A stretch of 64,000 nucleotides of DNA from Ailurus styani (lineage: Eukaryota > Chordata > Mammalia > Carnivora > Ailuridae): assembly GCA_002007465.1 (NCBI GenBank), contig LNAC01000031.1:6918069-6982068 (forward strand), written 5' to 3'. A model generated the notes under the pieces. The model was given only the letters and a program-made list of their open reading frames with translations, ran no database searches and was not told the DNA's origin. The first letter of the stretch is position 1. The number at the start of each line of letters is the position of its first letter. This document shows, piece after piece, positions 10,424 through 22,260 of the stretch. A program made the translations under genes and the position numbers.

Positions 10424-10530
10424 AGACTGAAGAGAGAGAAAGAAAAATAGAGACAGGGAGAGAAAGTGAGAGAAGGAAGGAAAAATAGAGAGGGAGAGAC
10501 AGAGGGAGAAAGAGAGGCAGGGGTGGGGGA
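10424..10530 (+). repeat. Purine (GA/GGA) low-complexity tract
   Basis: About 105 nt almost entirely A and G on this strand with few interruptions (GAGAGAGAAAG, GGAAGGAAAAATAGAG). Purine-pyrimidine mirror tracts of this type can adopt triplex structures. Frames on the minus strand here (Ser/Leu/Phe/Pro-rich) are simply the tract translated. Confidence 0.85.
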
Positions 10531-10888
10531 AGTAAGTACACAAAGAAGGCACTTATCAGAGGAATACATATAATGTCAAGAAAACTGATATTTGGGAGAT
10601 CTTGTTTTTTCTGGTTTACAACTTCATCAATGCCCAAATTATTATTTATTAATGCCAAATAATTACTTTATTTGTATTGGAACAGTTTAACATTTATTCG
10701 GTTTGTGTGTTAACATAAATAATTGAATCTTTTTTCTGTTTACCTCAAGGTATAGAGGCAGAAAAATAATGAAATATTAAAAGGAAACTAGCTTTGCAAA
10801 TTTATTGAAATCAAAAATAGAAAAGCAGATTAGCTGAGAGTCCTACAAAGGACAATGATGCTCCAGCCCGTTGGGACATTGAGGCTTC

Positions 10889-10946
10889 AACCAATGTGCC
10901 ATTAAATAATAAAACCCGTGAGGTGGCGATGCGGGAGAATAAAAGC
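10889..10946 (+). promoter_or_regulatory. Possible core promoter (CCAAT plus TATA-like box)
   Basis: AACCAATG (CCAAT at 10891-10895) lies 44 bp upstream of GAATAAAAGCC (ATAAAAG at 10939-10945). The spacing fits a TATA-type promoter, with initiation expected near 10968-10976. The local composition is less AT-rich than its surroundings and includes CpGs (CCCGTGAGGTGGCGATGCGG). Support comes only from motif arrangement and from the donor site downstream. Confidence 0.3.
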
Positions 10947-10969
10947 CTATTAAAGGGCTCCTAAGAGTT

Positions 10970-11254
10970 AAGGCTCTTGCCAGCAGAGCCATCTGTCAAG
11001 AGATTATGGAGAAGGAAATTTCTGCAGGAATTTTCTCTTGGGACCCAATGAAGTGCCAAGAAAAGGTGTGTGGCATCAGGAGTGAAGACAAACTCTGAGA
11101 GTCTTCTGTGGCGCTCATCACAGAGAGGGAACCATCAAGCCACTGAGTGTCAGGGAAGAGGAAAGGAAGAGCAGACAGGGGAGCCTCTGCGTTGCCTTTG
11201 GCTGGAGAACCAAGGTCATAGGAAAAAGAGTTCGTGAAAACAAATCTCTTTAAG
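10970..11254 (+). other. Candidate first exon of an unannotated transcript
   Basis: The segment ends in TTTAAG|GTAAGTTAA (donor GT at 11255-11256), close to the ideal mammalian 5' splice site. It follows the CCAAT/TATA arrangement at the expected distance. It contains a 30-codon ATG frame, 11006-11098, with A at -3 and G at +4. The product (starts MEKEISAGIF) is not one I recognise. It could be a lncRNA exon, a 5' UTR with an upstream frame, or chance. Confidence 0.25.
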
Positions 11255-11260
11255 GTAAGT

Positions 11261-12514
11261 TAAACTTTGTTCCCTCAGGTTCTGAGAATTTTCTGTAGTT
11301 CAAAGACAGTGACATCATTCATTGAATTTGAAGGGTGCTAGTAAAATAATGAATATGAAGTTGAGTCAAATTGCAGAAGGTAATCAAAAAATACTTGAGC
11401 CAAACTGGGAATGTAATGTAGTTTTTTTTTTTTTTTGAAAGCTTATATCTTTGGAGTTAGTGACAATACCTGAGATATTTATTTATAAGAACCCCTAGTA
11501 ATACACTGTTTTTACTTATTTCTTCCAAATAAATGCTGGGTAAAAAGTAATCAAGATGGGCTCATGAGTATTTGCCTCTGGAGAATTAAGTTCATGCCAT
11601 GTTGTGAAATAATTAAAAACCGTACAACCGTGAAAGTTATGAGAGTTAATAATAAGGGCAAATATTTCATGAAGCTCCTAGAATCATGTCAGGAAAAGAT
11701 ACTTTAATTTATAAGATTCTAAATACATACGAGTTAATTCCCTGACCTATGTTCCTATATGGTAACACTTTGTGTTTTTTAACAATAATTATTCCTCATA
11801 TCCTTTGTGATTGGCTTATTTCCCCCCTTTTTATTTTAAAGATAAAAATATTGATCATAAAAGTAGAATAACAATATCACATATTTTTTAAAAAATCACA
11901 GATTTATTTAGACTACAAGATAAACATGATGTGTTTTTTCTTTTAGATTTTTTAAGTCAGAAAGAGAGTTGTCTCTTTAAATGTCAGGAAAATAAACATA
12001 TAAGAAGGTATATTTTACCCTAATTTAGCAAATGCTTCTAAACCTGTAATGCTGATAAGAAATTGTTAATCAGAGATCAGGATTAACATAGTTTAATTCA
12101 ATTTAATTTTGTCTTGATCAAAATAGAGACATTTTGTTTAACCCATTGGTTACTTAGAGAAATGGAGATGAGCAGACATATATATAAATTCTAAATAGGG
12201 GCAAAAATTAATTTTTATCTACTGGGAAAGAGTACAAAGTCAAATAAAACAGAGTTATTTCTGAGTGATCCCAGCGATCCAGTGTTCATGTTGGCACTGT
12301 GCCCGTATCAGATTATTGTGTCTGTAAAGGGAAAGAAATTACCTTGTGAATTTAAGTCAAATTATTCTATGAATTCAATTATAGTGGACGATTAAGTTCA
12401 ATAACCCTCGCTTTTGAATCTTCCTTCCTCTCCTATCCCAGAACAAAATGAAACAAAACAAAAAAATCAGTTTTGCCTGAATTATCAGGAGATTGTTTAA
12501 ATTCTTTTTATTTC
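11261..12514. other. Single-copy interval, nothing recognised
   Basis: AT-rich DNA with a T-run at 11421-11436. No repeat family or exon is evident. Confidence 0.45.
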
Positions 12515-12670
12515 ATTGTTTCATTCATTCTTCCATTCACTCATTCATTCAACAAATATATTTAGCAAGCGTTTAGCTGGAGGGTATTATTGGGCTAGCC
12601 ACGAAATAATGAATGTACGTGGTCCCTGCTCTCAAAGGGCTTACAGTCCCTTACATGGCACATAACTTCT
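12515..12670 (-). repeat. L2 LINE 3' end relic
   Basis: Antisense L2 terminus: CATTCACTCATTCATTCAAC, AAATATATTTAGCAAGCG, then GGTCCCTGCTCTCAAAGGGC, the complement of the usual L2 'gagggcagggac' region. Confidence 0.7.
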
Positions 12671-13865
12671 GTCTTCTGCTTCAAAGTAAGTTGAAAGACA
12701 AATATTATTTCACCAACATGAATTTAAGGTTAACAGAAGCCAAGTGATAGCCATAGGAAGTGTTTATGTTAATACTATAATTCAGGACTTTAAGTACATT
12801 GATTTTATTTGTACTTTAGTATCTGAAAAAAATGTTCAAATTAGCAAGGGCCAAGATGAGCATCATTTACTCTGCTCCTGTGTTTTCATGAAATATGGTG
12901 TGTGGTTCTTTAAAAAACACGGAATAGATTAATTTTATGTGCAGAAAAGAACAATGAATTTCTGTGCCATAAAATGTGGACTTAAATTCTACTGAAGTTC
13001 GAGAAATACTGCATTTTGCCTGTGATCAAAGACTTATCCCTGAATATAAGGATACTTCTCTAAATAGAGAGTCTATTTGAAATTGGAAATACAATTCTTA
13101 CCTGCTATATCCATTGTTGTTCCTAAGATTGATTTGGGGATCTGTGTATTTCTAGCATTTTTGGCAGTATTACAATGGTTGGTCCTGAACAAAAGTGATA
13201 TTTAAGTTTTTGAGTCATGTAGATCCTCTCTGGGATCGTTGCCAGAAATAACGAAGTTCTTGCTTGGATGAATGGGTCTGGAAACTGTCACTTCAAATGA
13301 GACACGCTTATTATAGAGCATGATCATCCTATCTTTTCAAAAAAATAAAATACTAAGTTCAATACTCAATATTTTGATAATGTAACATATTTACAAAAGT
13401 ACAGATATAACATTCTTTTCATAGAGAATGGGTTAGTCAGAAGGGAACAAGTTGGAATTAAAAACCCATACAACTATGAGGAATAAAATCCAGAGCATTA
13501 AGATAATAGTTCAACAGTCCGTGAGCAAAGAGAGCCACTGATTACTCTTGACTTTTTTTTTTTCCAGATAAAATCAGAGTTAGGTTTATAGTTAAGAGTT
13601 TGATGAGTTTAATCGTCATGTATTGGTCACAAAACGTGTTCTTATACCATATAATTTTGAATGTTTTCCCCCTTTAATTGTCTCTTGAGTACATGGGCTT
13701 GGAGAACACATCATTTTTGAGGCTCCCTGATTATTAAGAGTCGTGGCCACAGCCTCCTCCCTGCCTACCTACCACCTGAATGCTTTATGTCCAAAGAAGT
13801 GATAGAAACCCAAACTTGGTAACACGACTGCTCCTTAGATTCCATAGATCACATGCAGCAATGTG
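12671..13865. other. Single-copy interval, nothing recognised
   Basis: No gene, recent transposon or RNA gene was recognised. Short frames only. Confidence 0.45.
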
Positions 13866-14070
13866 GGGTTGTAGTTAAGCAAGGGACACTAATACCAAAC
13901 TTCCTTGGTTTCAGTCTTAACTTTGCTAATTACTACTTTGTGAGGGTAATTCTCTTACCCACTTTCCCTAGCTATAAAGTGGGTATAATAATGGCATTAT
14001 TATTATTGTGGATCAAATAAGGTAAGGTATGCATGGTACTTATCAGATTGTAGACCCTCACCGATATTAA
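13866..14070 (-). repeat. MIR SINE relic
   Basis: Reads as antisense MIR: GTTTCAGTCTTAACTTTGC, GCTATAAAGTGGGTATAATAA (for 'taaaatggggataataata') and GATCAAATAAGGTAAGGTATG, then a GAT repeat where MIR normally has TATTATTAT. Confidence 0.7.
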
Positions 14071-14105
14071 TGATGGCGATGGTGATGATGATGATGATGA
14101 TGATA
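14071..14105. repeat. (GAT)n microsatellite
   Basis: GATGGCGATGGTGATGATG followed by further ATG units, about 35 bp. Confidence 0.9.
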
Positions 14106-14229
14106 AATGTTTGAAGAAATTCAGACTTTTCCAGGGCCTTTTCTGAATTCTTGCATCAGCTTTTAGCTTTGTCCAGTCTGGGATGTCTTTATTGCATGCC
14201 ACAAAAGCCACCAAAGACAGCTTTCAGAA

Positions 14230-14670
14230 AGTGTGAATCTGATCTTGTTACTTTCCCAAAGTGGCGCTCCATTACCTTTGGCTGAAGACCCACACCCCTA
14301 CCACAGACCACAAGGCTCCTCTCTCACCCTCCTGGCAGTTTTTCACGCCTCTGGGTCTTGGCACACTTTGGTTCCTCTGCCTAAAACCCTTCCTCTTCCT
14401 CCCCCACATGGCTAATTCAAACTTAACCTTCAACACTCAGCTCAAGCTGTCAGGAAGACTTTTCTGATCCCACCTTCACCCACCCCTCTGTATACTCAGG
14501 ACTGTGCATAGGTCTGTCTGGGCTCTAGTTTTCCAGTCTGTCAGCTTGTCACTTCCTTCAAAAGACTGTGAACTCTTTGAAAACAGGGGCTATATCTTTT
14601 ATCATTAACCCAGAATTTAGTACAATTTCTGTCACGTAGAAGGTGCATAATAAATGTTAAAAGGTTGAGT
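14230..14670 (+). repeat. L2 LINE 3' end relic
   Basis: A long, ordered L2 match: CCTCTGCCTAAAACCCTTCC, CTTCAACACTCAGCTCAAGC, GACTGTGAACTCTTTGAAAA, AACAGGGGCTATATCTTTTA and GGTGCATAATAAATGTT at the end. Open frames here derive from the relic. Confidence 0.85.
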
Positions 14671-15943
14671 AAACAATCTGGGGAGCAGGCATGGAGCAGT
14701 GATTGTTCTTTTATGAGTGTGTTTGTCTCCTGGGGACTGATGTCATGCAGAGGGACTGACATAAACACATGGATCCACAGAGGTAAGGCAAGAATGGCCA
14801 TTCTTGTTTCATCCTTTATGCTGCAGAGCTGGAATAAGAGAACCAGCTATAGTGCTTTGAATTTTAAACCTAATTTTTAAAAACTCCACATTGGCAGTAA
14901 AGAATGGATTCTTCTTGTTAAGATTTTTTTTTTTTTAAATCAAACTATGTGGCCTGAGGTATTACCAAAGTGGTGCTAAGAAACTTCTAGGTCTTTGCCA
15001 TTTGCTCTTCTTTTAGAGGAGTTATGTTGGAACCTGTGTTTGGAAGTCAAGATTGTAATGATTGCTAGAATGGTTATATCAGGCTGGACGTAAAGATGTG
15101 GTCTTAGAAAATAAAGTCAATACCCCAAAAGTATTTTATTAGGCAATTTGTGCTGCCATGAATGAGTTCAGGGTGTTTATGGAAATAATGAAGCTATGTT
15201 ATGAGAGTCTTCTTAAAATTCTCACATCACCCTGACATTCTGAATAGGAATTGAGATTTAATGTGGTTTGCATATTTTTGAATAAGCAAATGTGGATGAC
15301 TGAGGTGTGATCCGCTTTGCACTGTAGTAAGCTGCTTCTAGAAGCTCCAATTTGGATTTTCTGCACTTTGGAAAAAAAACAACAACAACAAACTATTTTC
15401 AAACTACAGCAAGAGCCTATCTCCCCAGGTTCTTTCCTGCCCTCTCCTCTGGCACTTGTTAGGGGGCTCTGTTCCTACTCACGTAACTAGAGCAGCAGAA
15501 GAGGGCAAACATCTCATTATAGGCCTGAGGTCACTGTGCACTGCTCTTTCCACTGCTAGCTGCAGGATATTGGCCCCTGCTTCCTTGCCACCCATGTGGA
15601 TATGACCCTGCTTAGAGCCTCGCTTTTCCGGTTCTCTACCCTCAGTACAGTATAGTGAGCCAAGTCTCGGCACCAGTTAATGATATGGGTCTTCTTCTAG
15701 CACTACACTTGTCAGGCAGCTGTACAACCTCCAGGGGTTTTCTTTGTTGGTCCTTTATTTACTATGAAAAACAACTGTGTCACAGGCTGGTTTGGGATGG
15801 AAATATCACAGCCCCAAACTAAACTTCTATGGCAATGGATTATGTCAGAATAATCATGAATTAGAATAAAGCTATCCTACTTTCAGATGGAACTATTAGC
15901 TTCCCTTATATCCTTTAATCTTTATGATTTACTCAGACAGGTA
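14671..15943. other. Single-copy interval, nothing recognised
   Basis: Moderate-GC stretch at 15420-15670 without splice or promoter support. No repeat recognised. Confidence 0.45.
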
Positions 15944-15959
15944 CCAAGGACTGTTTTTT

Positions 15960-16156
15960 TTTTCTTCTAAAGATTTTATTTATTTATTTGACAGAGAGAG
16001 AGAGATCACAAGTAGGCAGAGAGGCAGGCAGAGGGAGAGGGAGGAAGCAGGCTCCCCACCAAGCAGAGAGCCCGATGCGGGCCTCGATCCCAGAATCCTG
16101 AGATCATGACCCGAGCTGAAGGCAGAGGCTTAACCCACCGAGCCACCCAGGTACCC
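15960..16156 (-). mobile_element. Can-SINE, mustelid-type
   Basis: GATCACAAGTAGGCAGAGAG block, TTATTTATTTATTTGACAGAG tail region. Target-site duplication CCAAGGACTGTTTTTT (15944-15959) and CCAAGGACAGTTTTTT (16157-16172), one mismatch. Confidence 0.94.
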
Positions 16157-16223
16157 CCAAGGACAGTTTTTTATTTTTATTTTTAACAATATTGACTGAA
16201 GGTCTACTATGTACCAATATTTT

Positions 16224-16428
16224 CTAAAGGTTTTCTTTTTTAAGATTTTATTTATTTATTTGACAGAGAGAACACAAGCAGAGGGAATGGCAGGCAGAGG
16301 GAGAAACAGACTCCCTGCTGAGCAGAGAGTCTGATGTGGGACTCAATCCCAGGACCTTGCGATCATGACCTGAGCCAAAGGCAGCCGCTTAACCGACTGA
16401 ACCACCCACTCCCAGGCTCCCCTTCACA
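16224..16428 (-). mobile_element. Can-SINE, generic subfamily
   Basis: Second SINE in the same orientation 67 bp after the previous one. Perfect 12-bp target-site duplication TACCAATATTTT at 16212-16223 and 16429-16440. The head is damaged (CACCCACTCCCAGGCTCCCC in place of the usual CACCCAGGCGCCCC). Confidence 0.93.
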
Positions 16429-16440
16429 TACCAATATTTT

Positions 16441-17508
16441 GAATCCAAATTATACTCATTGGGTAAATGTATATACACAGTGAATTCCCTGATTGCCTCC
16501 TTGTTTTTCCAGGACCTGGCATAATCTTTAGGACATAGTAGACACTTAATCTTTGTGAATACTTCAATAAACTAAACAGAATTTGATTATGTGGTATGTG
16601 TAGGCAACTTGGAGAAACTGTGTAGATTTTATTTCATCTTTAGAAAGAAAAATGAACTGCTATCGGAAAATAAGGGACAGACCATCCTCCGACCATTTGG
16701 TTTCTTGGAGATATTTCAATGGGAGACAGTCACTAGAAGGAGCCTCTAGGCCCCCCTCTGGGATCTCCCAAACTGTCACTTTTTAAAGACTGCCTCTATG
16801 TCATAATGAGGTTAACTTATTGGGTTTTTTTTTCCCCCAGGAAAAAATTAACCAAATTTTCATTCAAAGTTATGTTTTCTATTATATGAAAAGCGGTTGT
16901 CAATGAGACACTCAAGGTCAGGGTTGATATCTGGCCTTATCTTCCTTTAAAAATGAATTTAATGACTTCATTAAAATCTAGGGATATATAAAAGGCAGCA
17001 ATGCTATCACTCAGTTAACAGAGATTTACTTATCATAATTTCAAACAAGGAATTCATCAAGCCACGAATTCTTTCCAAAGAAGAGAGCTGTCCTGTATTC
17101 AAAGAACATGAGGGCCATATCTCCTGTCGTGCCCTTGATGACAATTGTGACACTGTAAATGTATTATAGTATACGGCTAAAAGAAGGCTCCTTTCTCTCT
17201 CATTTAGCTCAAGGTACAGGAATTGACCAAGAGAAGACAGACTTAAGGATTTCCTCTTCTCTAGAGTCAGCCGTATGCTCAGAGCATCCTGAGCGTCTGA
17301 ATCAGGTTCCCATATTCCCAAGTTAACCTATCTAGATGTCCTTAAGGCTGTTTATCCTTCTAGGTGTCCTTACGGCTGAGAACTGGCCTTTGAGTAGAGT
17401 CAGCTCCCACAGTGGCTCAAGACCCAAGGCAATTCAAGAGAAAAAAACAGAGGGAAGTACAAGGAGACAGTAACTAAGACTTTGATAGATAACCACTGAG
17501 GGAAAAAC
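16441..17508. other. Mostly unrecognised interval with a possible L2 scrap
   Basis: 16510-16560 (GGACCTGGCATAATCTTTAG, CACTTAATCTTTGTGAAT) may be an L2 terminus. The rest shows nothing recognisable; a 104-codon minus frame (17007-17321) is unsupported. Confidence 0.4.
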
Positions 17509-17562
<54 letters not shown>

Positions 17563-17567
17563 CACAC
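17509..17567. repeat. (CA)n microsatellite
   Basis: About 59 bp of CA dinucleotides with a single CG interruption near 17556. The longest simple repeat in the window and probably polymorphic. Confidence 0.97.
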
Positions 17568-17734
17568 TGCTTATGAAGAGATTGAGACATATTATGGCAG
17601 GGACTTTTTTAAAAATCTTTAATAAAGAGCTAAGTTCTTTAAAGAAAAATGGCATAATAAGAGTAAAACTATTTTGACTCAAAGAATCTATAGTTCTGTC
17701 ATGTTGGCCGCCTTTTTGACATACTTGTCTTTAC

Positions 17735-18095
17735 CACAAGACCTTTGCTCCAACTATTCTGCTACTTAAAATACTCTTCCTCTATTTTCACATGACTGAC
17801 TTCTTGTCATCATTTGTAACTTGCAACTTAAATATCAGCTTCCTCAGGGAGGCTTTTCCGGACCACTGTAAAGAAAGGCAGCTCATTACTCACCTGACAG
17901 CACTCTATTTTAATTCTTTACATTGCATTTATACTCATCAATATCTAATATATTTTATTGTTTACCTTTAAGAAATGTGGTTTTAAATCTCCTCCCTTAC
18001 CCTGGCATAACATAAGACCCTAGGAGTGCAGGTTTTTGTTTGTTGCCTTTCTACCCCTTGGTTGACACATAATAGATATACAATGAATATTCGCA
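17735..18095 (+). repeat. L2 LINE 3' end relic
   Basis: Ordered L2 landmarks: CCTTTGCTCCAACTATTCTG, TCAGGGAGGCTTTTCCGGAC, AGGAGTGCAGGTTTTTG and CACATAATAGATATACAATG. Diverged but continuous for about 360 bp. Confidence 0.75.
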
Positions 18096-20664
18096 CCGTG
18101 GATGACTTTTTCATCACCAGAGGTTAAAAAGTTCCTTGGATTGAAACTTATGGTTGATAAAGAGTTGTTTAACTGAATTTGAAGACTAATAGTAATGGGA
18201 GGGATTCTAATAAAACTATTTCTCTTTAACCCTCACAATTTTCTTTCACCTTGTCCTTCCGTTTGTTAATTTGGTATGAAATGGCCTTGATTTTTTGTCT
18301 TAGCTATTAAAAAAATCAGAATGATTCATACAAGTTTTAGGGAGTTTTAACCTCATATTAAAGTTTGATTTAAAGGATGACATGATTTTTTACATATTTC
18401 ACAATTGATCAAACAACCAATCAGAAATACATGGAAGGATCACATTGATAAGATTCTTTTATTTTTGATTTGATATGTCTAGACTTTTAGATGAGGAATA
18501 TGATATTTAGATTAAAAGGGTCATGGCATCACTTTTATTTTGTTGTCTTGCATATTGCTTTTCTCATTAGTGTTGCCACTTATGTGGTTTACCTCTATTG
18601 AATAACAAATGACAGAATTCCACTAAAATTTAAAACAGAGTTTAGTTATCATGGTTTTGTGTTGATAAACAGGATAATAACAACCAACTTATTCTCATAT
18701 TAAGCTGAATTATAATTGTCAACTATTTATCTGTTTTGCAAATCTAGTAGTCTTCTAAAATAACCCCAGTTTGACAATCTTCTATGAACATCAAGAGTGT
18801 TTATGACACCTGATTCCAAAAAGTCTTGAGTAATTTACTTAGCTATGCCAACAACAAATCTGTACCAACCGATGAAAACAGTCGGTACAGACGAAAGCCC
18901 AAGAAATGAAGGGAGCATATTTGGGTAACTAAAACATACCCCACGATCAGACCTGCGGTTGAGATTGGCACACACAAAAATGTTGCTATTTCCATAATCT
19001 ACCACACCAGTGTGTTTAAACAAAACTCTATAATCAACCACTAGCTCCCCCAAAATATAACTTTAGGTCCACCTGCATTCCGCCCACAACACACAGTGCA
19101 TCTGTGACTCGGTCCTCATGCTGTGGTTCTTGTGGGAGCATGGTGAAAAACCATGGGAGGTGCTCTGTCCCCCACTGCATCCTGGAACCCACCGTCCTGC
19201 TGGATTTTGCTGACATTAAACAAAATCTGTAGGGTTCAGGAAGGTTGGGCAGACACATCAGAGGGAAACGTGCAACAATGTGGAGCATCTCTGCTTGGCC
19301 TGTTGGGTTTGACATGCCAAAATAGCCCAGAAGGAATAGCAGAGCCTTTTGAAGTAGCTGAGATGCTTCCCTGATGTCACTTTTCTGAGTTTTAGATCAA
19401 TGCCTGGAAGATGAATCAGAACATGTGAGGAGACTCACAGAGGGGAAATGTGTTGGAAAGGTTGCAGGAGTGAAGCACCCAAGCCCAGAGAAAAGGTGGG
19501 GTGAGATGTGGAGGCAGGAAAAAACAAAGGGCTGAGTCATTGGAGGCCTAATTGACAATGGCACAGCTGTGACAACAATTTGCCGGCGGCCTGACCTATT
19601 TGATGAAAGGGCCTCTGCTTTCCTTGGAACCTCAGAGTTGCAGTGGTTCATAGGAATGCACCACTCATGTTTCCAGCTGGCTCAGCCTCATAAATACCTA
19701 AGCTCACAAGATGACATTTTTAATGCTCTGCAATTGCTATTCTGCGTTTATATTTATTGCAATTCCACATATCCATTAGTGCATCTATCATTGATAAGTT
19801 TGTCACTGCTTTAGGAACACAGTCCATCATGCTGCATCAATTTTACTTTACAAGCTATTAATGTACTATAATGTACTATAATGCAGCTTCTAATAGCATG
19901 TGGATATATTTGATTAGGAAGGTGCCAGAGTCAGTCAGATTGAACTGGGAATTGCAAGAGGACCCAAAATCTGTATTTGTTTATGGTAAAGATGAACAGC
20001 CTCGGTGCACAGTGAATGTGTTAATAGAACAGGTGTATCTTCTTCTCTTTCTCAAACAGGCACTGAAAAGAATGAATTTAAGCAATCTATTTTGACTCAC
20101 AACAGACTTACAATATTTTGTTGACACTTGACATGTTTATTCTTTTAGCAAAATTATAGTCATGTTTTAATATTTCCCACATGCAATTAGCAGCTTTATT
20201 CAAGAGACAACGATGGCATATGAGTCCAGGAGATAGGACCAACTATGGCTTTCTGAAATGAGGTAAATAAACATATTAAAATCTTAGCAAATAAAGCACA
20301 GTTTTCTAAATACATGACTTGAGATATTTCTGGATGCTGTAATAATTTCTGTTAAACATAAATAAAACAGAAGACACCTTTAACAAATATTTGAAATTGT
20401 GTAGAAATTAACAGTGCTCACGAAAATGGACTAAATTTCTTTTTACAGTTAGAATCTGGCAAATCACTGTTGGTGTCCACAGACTCCGGAGATGAACTAG
20501 GTCAGTACAGTCTGAGCTATTTTAACATTTCTGGCCATGATAAAATGCTTGAGCCACATTCTAAATCTTACTGTATCGATTTCAAATTATAAAGGAAGAC
20601 CTATTATTATGCATTTAAAAACTCTTGTTTGTGAAGTAGTATCAAACCCACCTGTGAAAACTGT
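18096..20664. other. Long single-copy interval with a small hairpin
   Basis: No transposon recognised over about 2.5 kb. A GC-moderate part, 19050-19620, holds several short frames without motifs. A tandem repeat of ATGTACTATA occurs twice at 19860-19881. Homeodomain-like ATTA-rich sequence near 20180 (GCAATTAGCAGC) is the only regulatory hint. Confidence 0.4.
18859..18891. other. Inverted repeat (8-bp stem, 17-nt loop)
   Basis: TCTGTACC (18859-18866) is the exact complement of GGTACAGA (18884-18891). It stands in CG-containing sequence with no obvious source repeat. May be chance. Confidence 0.6.
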
Positions 20665-20850
20665 TTCTTAGAGGATTAAACATGGTAGTCAGGCAGGTAT
20701 GCACTTGAACCCTTACTGAGTTACTTTTCAAAGGTGTAGCATCAGGCAAGGTGATAATTTTTTTAAGCCTCAGTCTTCTGTATGTTTACTGAAGATAATA
20801 AGACCCAATGCATAGATTGCTCTTAGAACTGAATGAGATCCCGGGTGTGG
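20665..20850 (-). repeat. MIR SINE relic
   Basis: Antisense MIR order: ACTTGAACCCTTACTGAG, GCATCAGGCAAGGTGATAAT, AAGCCTCAGTCTTCTGTATG, AAGATAATAAGACCC and ACTGAATGAGAT. Confidence 0.6.
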
Positions 20851-20960
20851 GACTTTCACACAAGGTAATACATGTGGCTTCTGGAAAGATTTAGATGGCT
20901 TTGGATGTGATTTGACAAAATGATCGCCAAGCACTAGATTTAAAACATCTAAGCTCAGAG

Positions 20961-20989
20961 TATCATGTTTATTATATAAAAACATGATA
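20961..20989. other. Inverted repeat (10-bp stem, 9-nt loop)
   Basis: TATCATGTTT (20961-20970) pairs exactly with AAACATGATA (20980-20989) around an AT loop. No function inferred. Confidence 0.6.
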
Positions 20990-21329
20990 TATAATATACA
21001 CGCACAGAAAATGTTTGGTAGGACATATAAAACATGGATAGCTATAATAAGGTAAGATAGGAGCATAAGATTGACTTTTCATAGCATGCCCGTTTATATT
21101 TGATGTCTTGCTATTTGTCCATATTAGTTTTATGGTAAAATCCACAATTTAACTTTTTTAAGGATATAATTCTTTAAAAAGAGTAACACATTTTCTGGCA
21201 CATCATGATTGCTCCATAGATGTGGGCTGTTTTGGTAACGGTGATTATAAATGCTCCTTTTCCCCATGAAATGTGACAGACATCTTTGCTGCTACTTAAT
21301 GTAAGGTTCGACTCCTAGTTTAAGTGAGA

Positions 21330-22260
21330 GGAGGTTGTATGGGGACAGATGGATTTCCGAAGCCCGTGGGATAAGTGTCTCCGAGTGTGGGTGCATCGGG
21401 AGGCACCGCCAGTATGAGGGGCTGCTTAAAAAGACTGATAGCGATTTGAGGGTGTCTTCATACACACAGAACGCGGGAGGAGGAGGGCGGCGGCGCCTGC
21501 GTACTCTCAGCTGTCCCAGCTCTGGAAACGGGTCCTGTCCGGGTTTCCTATCTTATACAAGGGATGTGACAAATCGGAGTGTGTGCAGAGGAGGGTGAGC
21601 AGGGTGGCACGTATAGACACGGAGAGGCAGAAGGACCCGAGGACCCGGGGAGCTAAGGCAAGGGGACCCTCCTAGTGACAGTTCCAGCGTTGCCACACAG
21701 AAGAGGGATTCAACTTAATCTGTGTTAGTTCCTGAGGGCAGAACTGGGACCACTGAGTAGAAGTTAAAAAAAGACATATTTCAGCTTAAAGCCGCAGCTA
21801 AACCCAGCATGTCATGATTTATTGCAGCAAATGCTACCCTAGGCAAGGATAGACTTTTCTGTTAAATTCTGAAGATAAAATGTACCAAAGCATCTGGATT
21901 CTCACAAGGATAATGTCCCAAACCTAAACTAAATAAATAATCCCCGCAGATACAGCGTTACAAAGGTTAGATACATCCGGCGGACGGGCTCTGTGTCTGC
22001 TGCAGCGCCCCCTGCCGTCCGAGGCTCTAGCTCTTTGTCGCCCCCACCTGCATTCAAAGCCCATCCTGCGTGATTGAGCCTCTTCAGTGACTTTACCCCG
22101 TCCCTCCATTCTGGTATCACAACTTACAGAGTTCAATACTGGGCTCTCCTGCCCAATGACGCTGGGTTTGTCTCTCTGCCTCCAAACACCCCCCCACACG
22201 CACCCCCACTCCTTTTCATCCTCTGTGACCTCAAAGATGTTTCTTCTCATTGAAATGTAA
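21330..22260. promoter_or_regulatory. CpG-rich patch, possible unmethylated regulatory region
   Basis: Two CpG-dense cores occur in otherwise CpG-poor DNA: about 21470-21550 (at least eight CpGs in ~80 bp, including GGCGGCGGCGCC) and about 21955-22100 (CCGGCGGACGGG, GCCGTCCGAGG). Most of the window has lost CpGs, so retention suggests an unmethylated promoter or enhancer, or a CpG-rich repeat I do not know. Open frames over it (135 codons minus, 87 codons plus from a TTG) lack motifs. Confidence 0.4.
22001..22019 (-). promoter_or_regulatory. Near-consensus CTCF binding motif
   Basis: The minus strand reads CGGCAGGGGGCGCTGCA, which fits the CTCF core (AG followed by GGGGGC and GC) at nearly every informative position. 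It lies in the CpG-rich patch, adding plausibility. Orientation would matter for loop anchoring. The call is motif-based only. Confidence 0.55.

Noticed and set aside
17434..17682. Frame with a (Val-Cys)n peptide
   Set aside because: Produced by the CA microsatellite; the same applies at 34766 and 43586.
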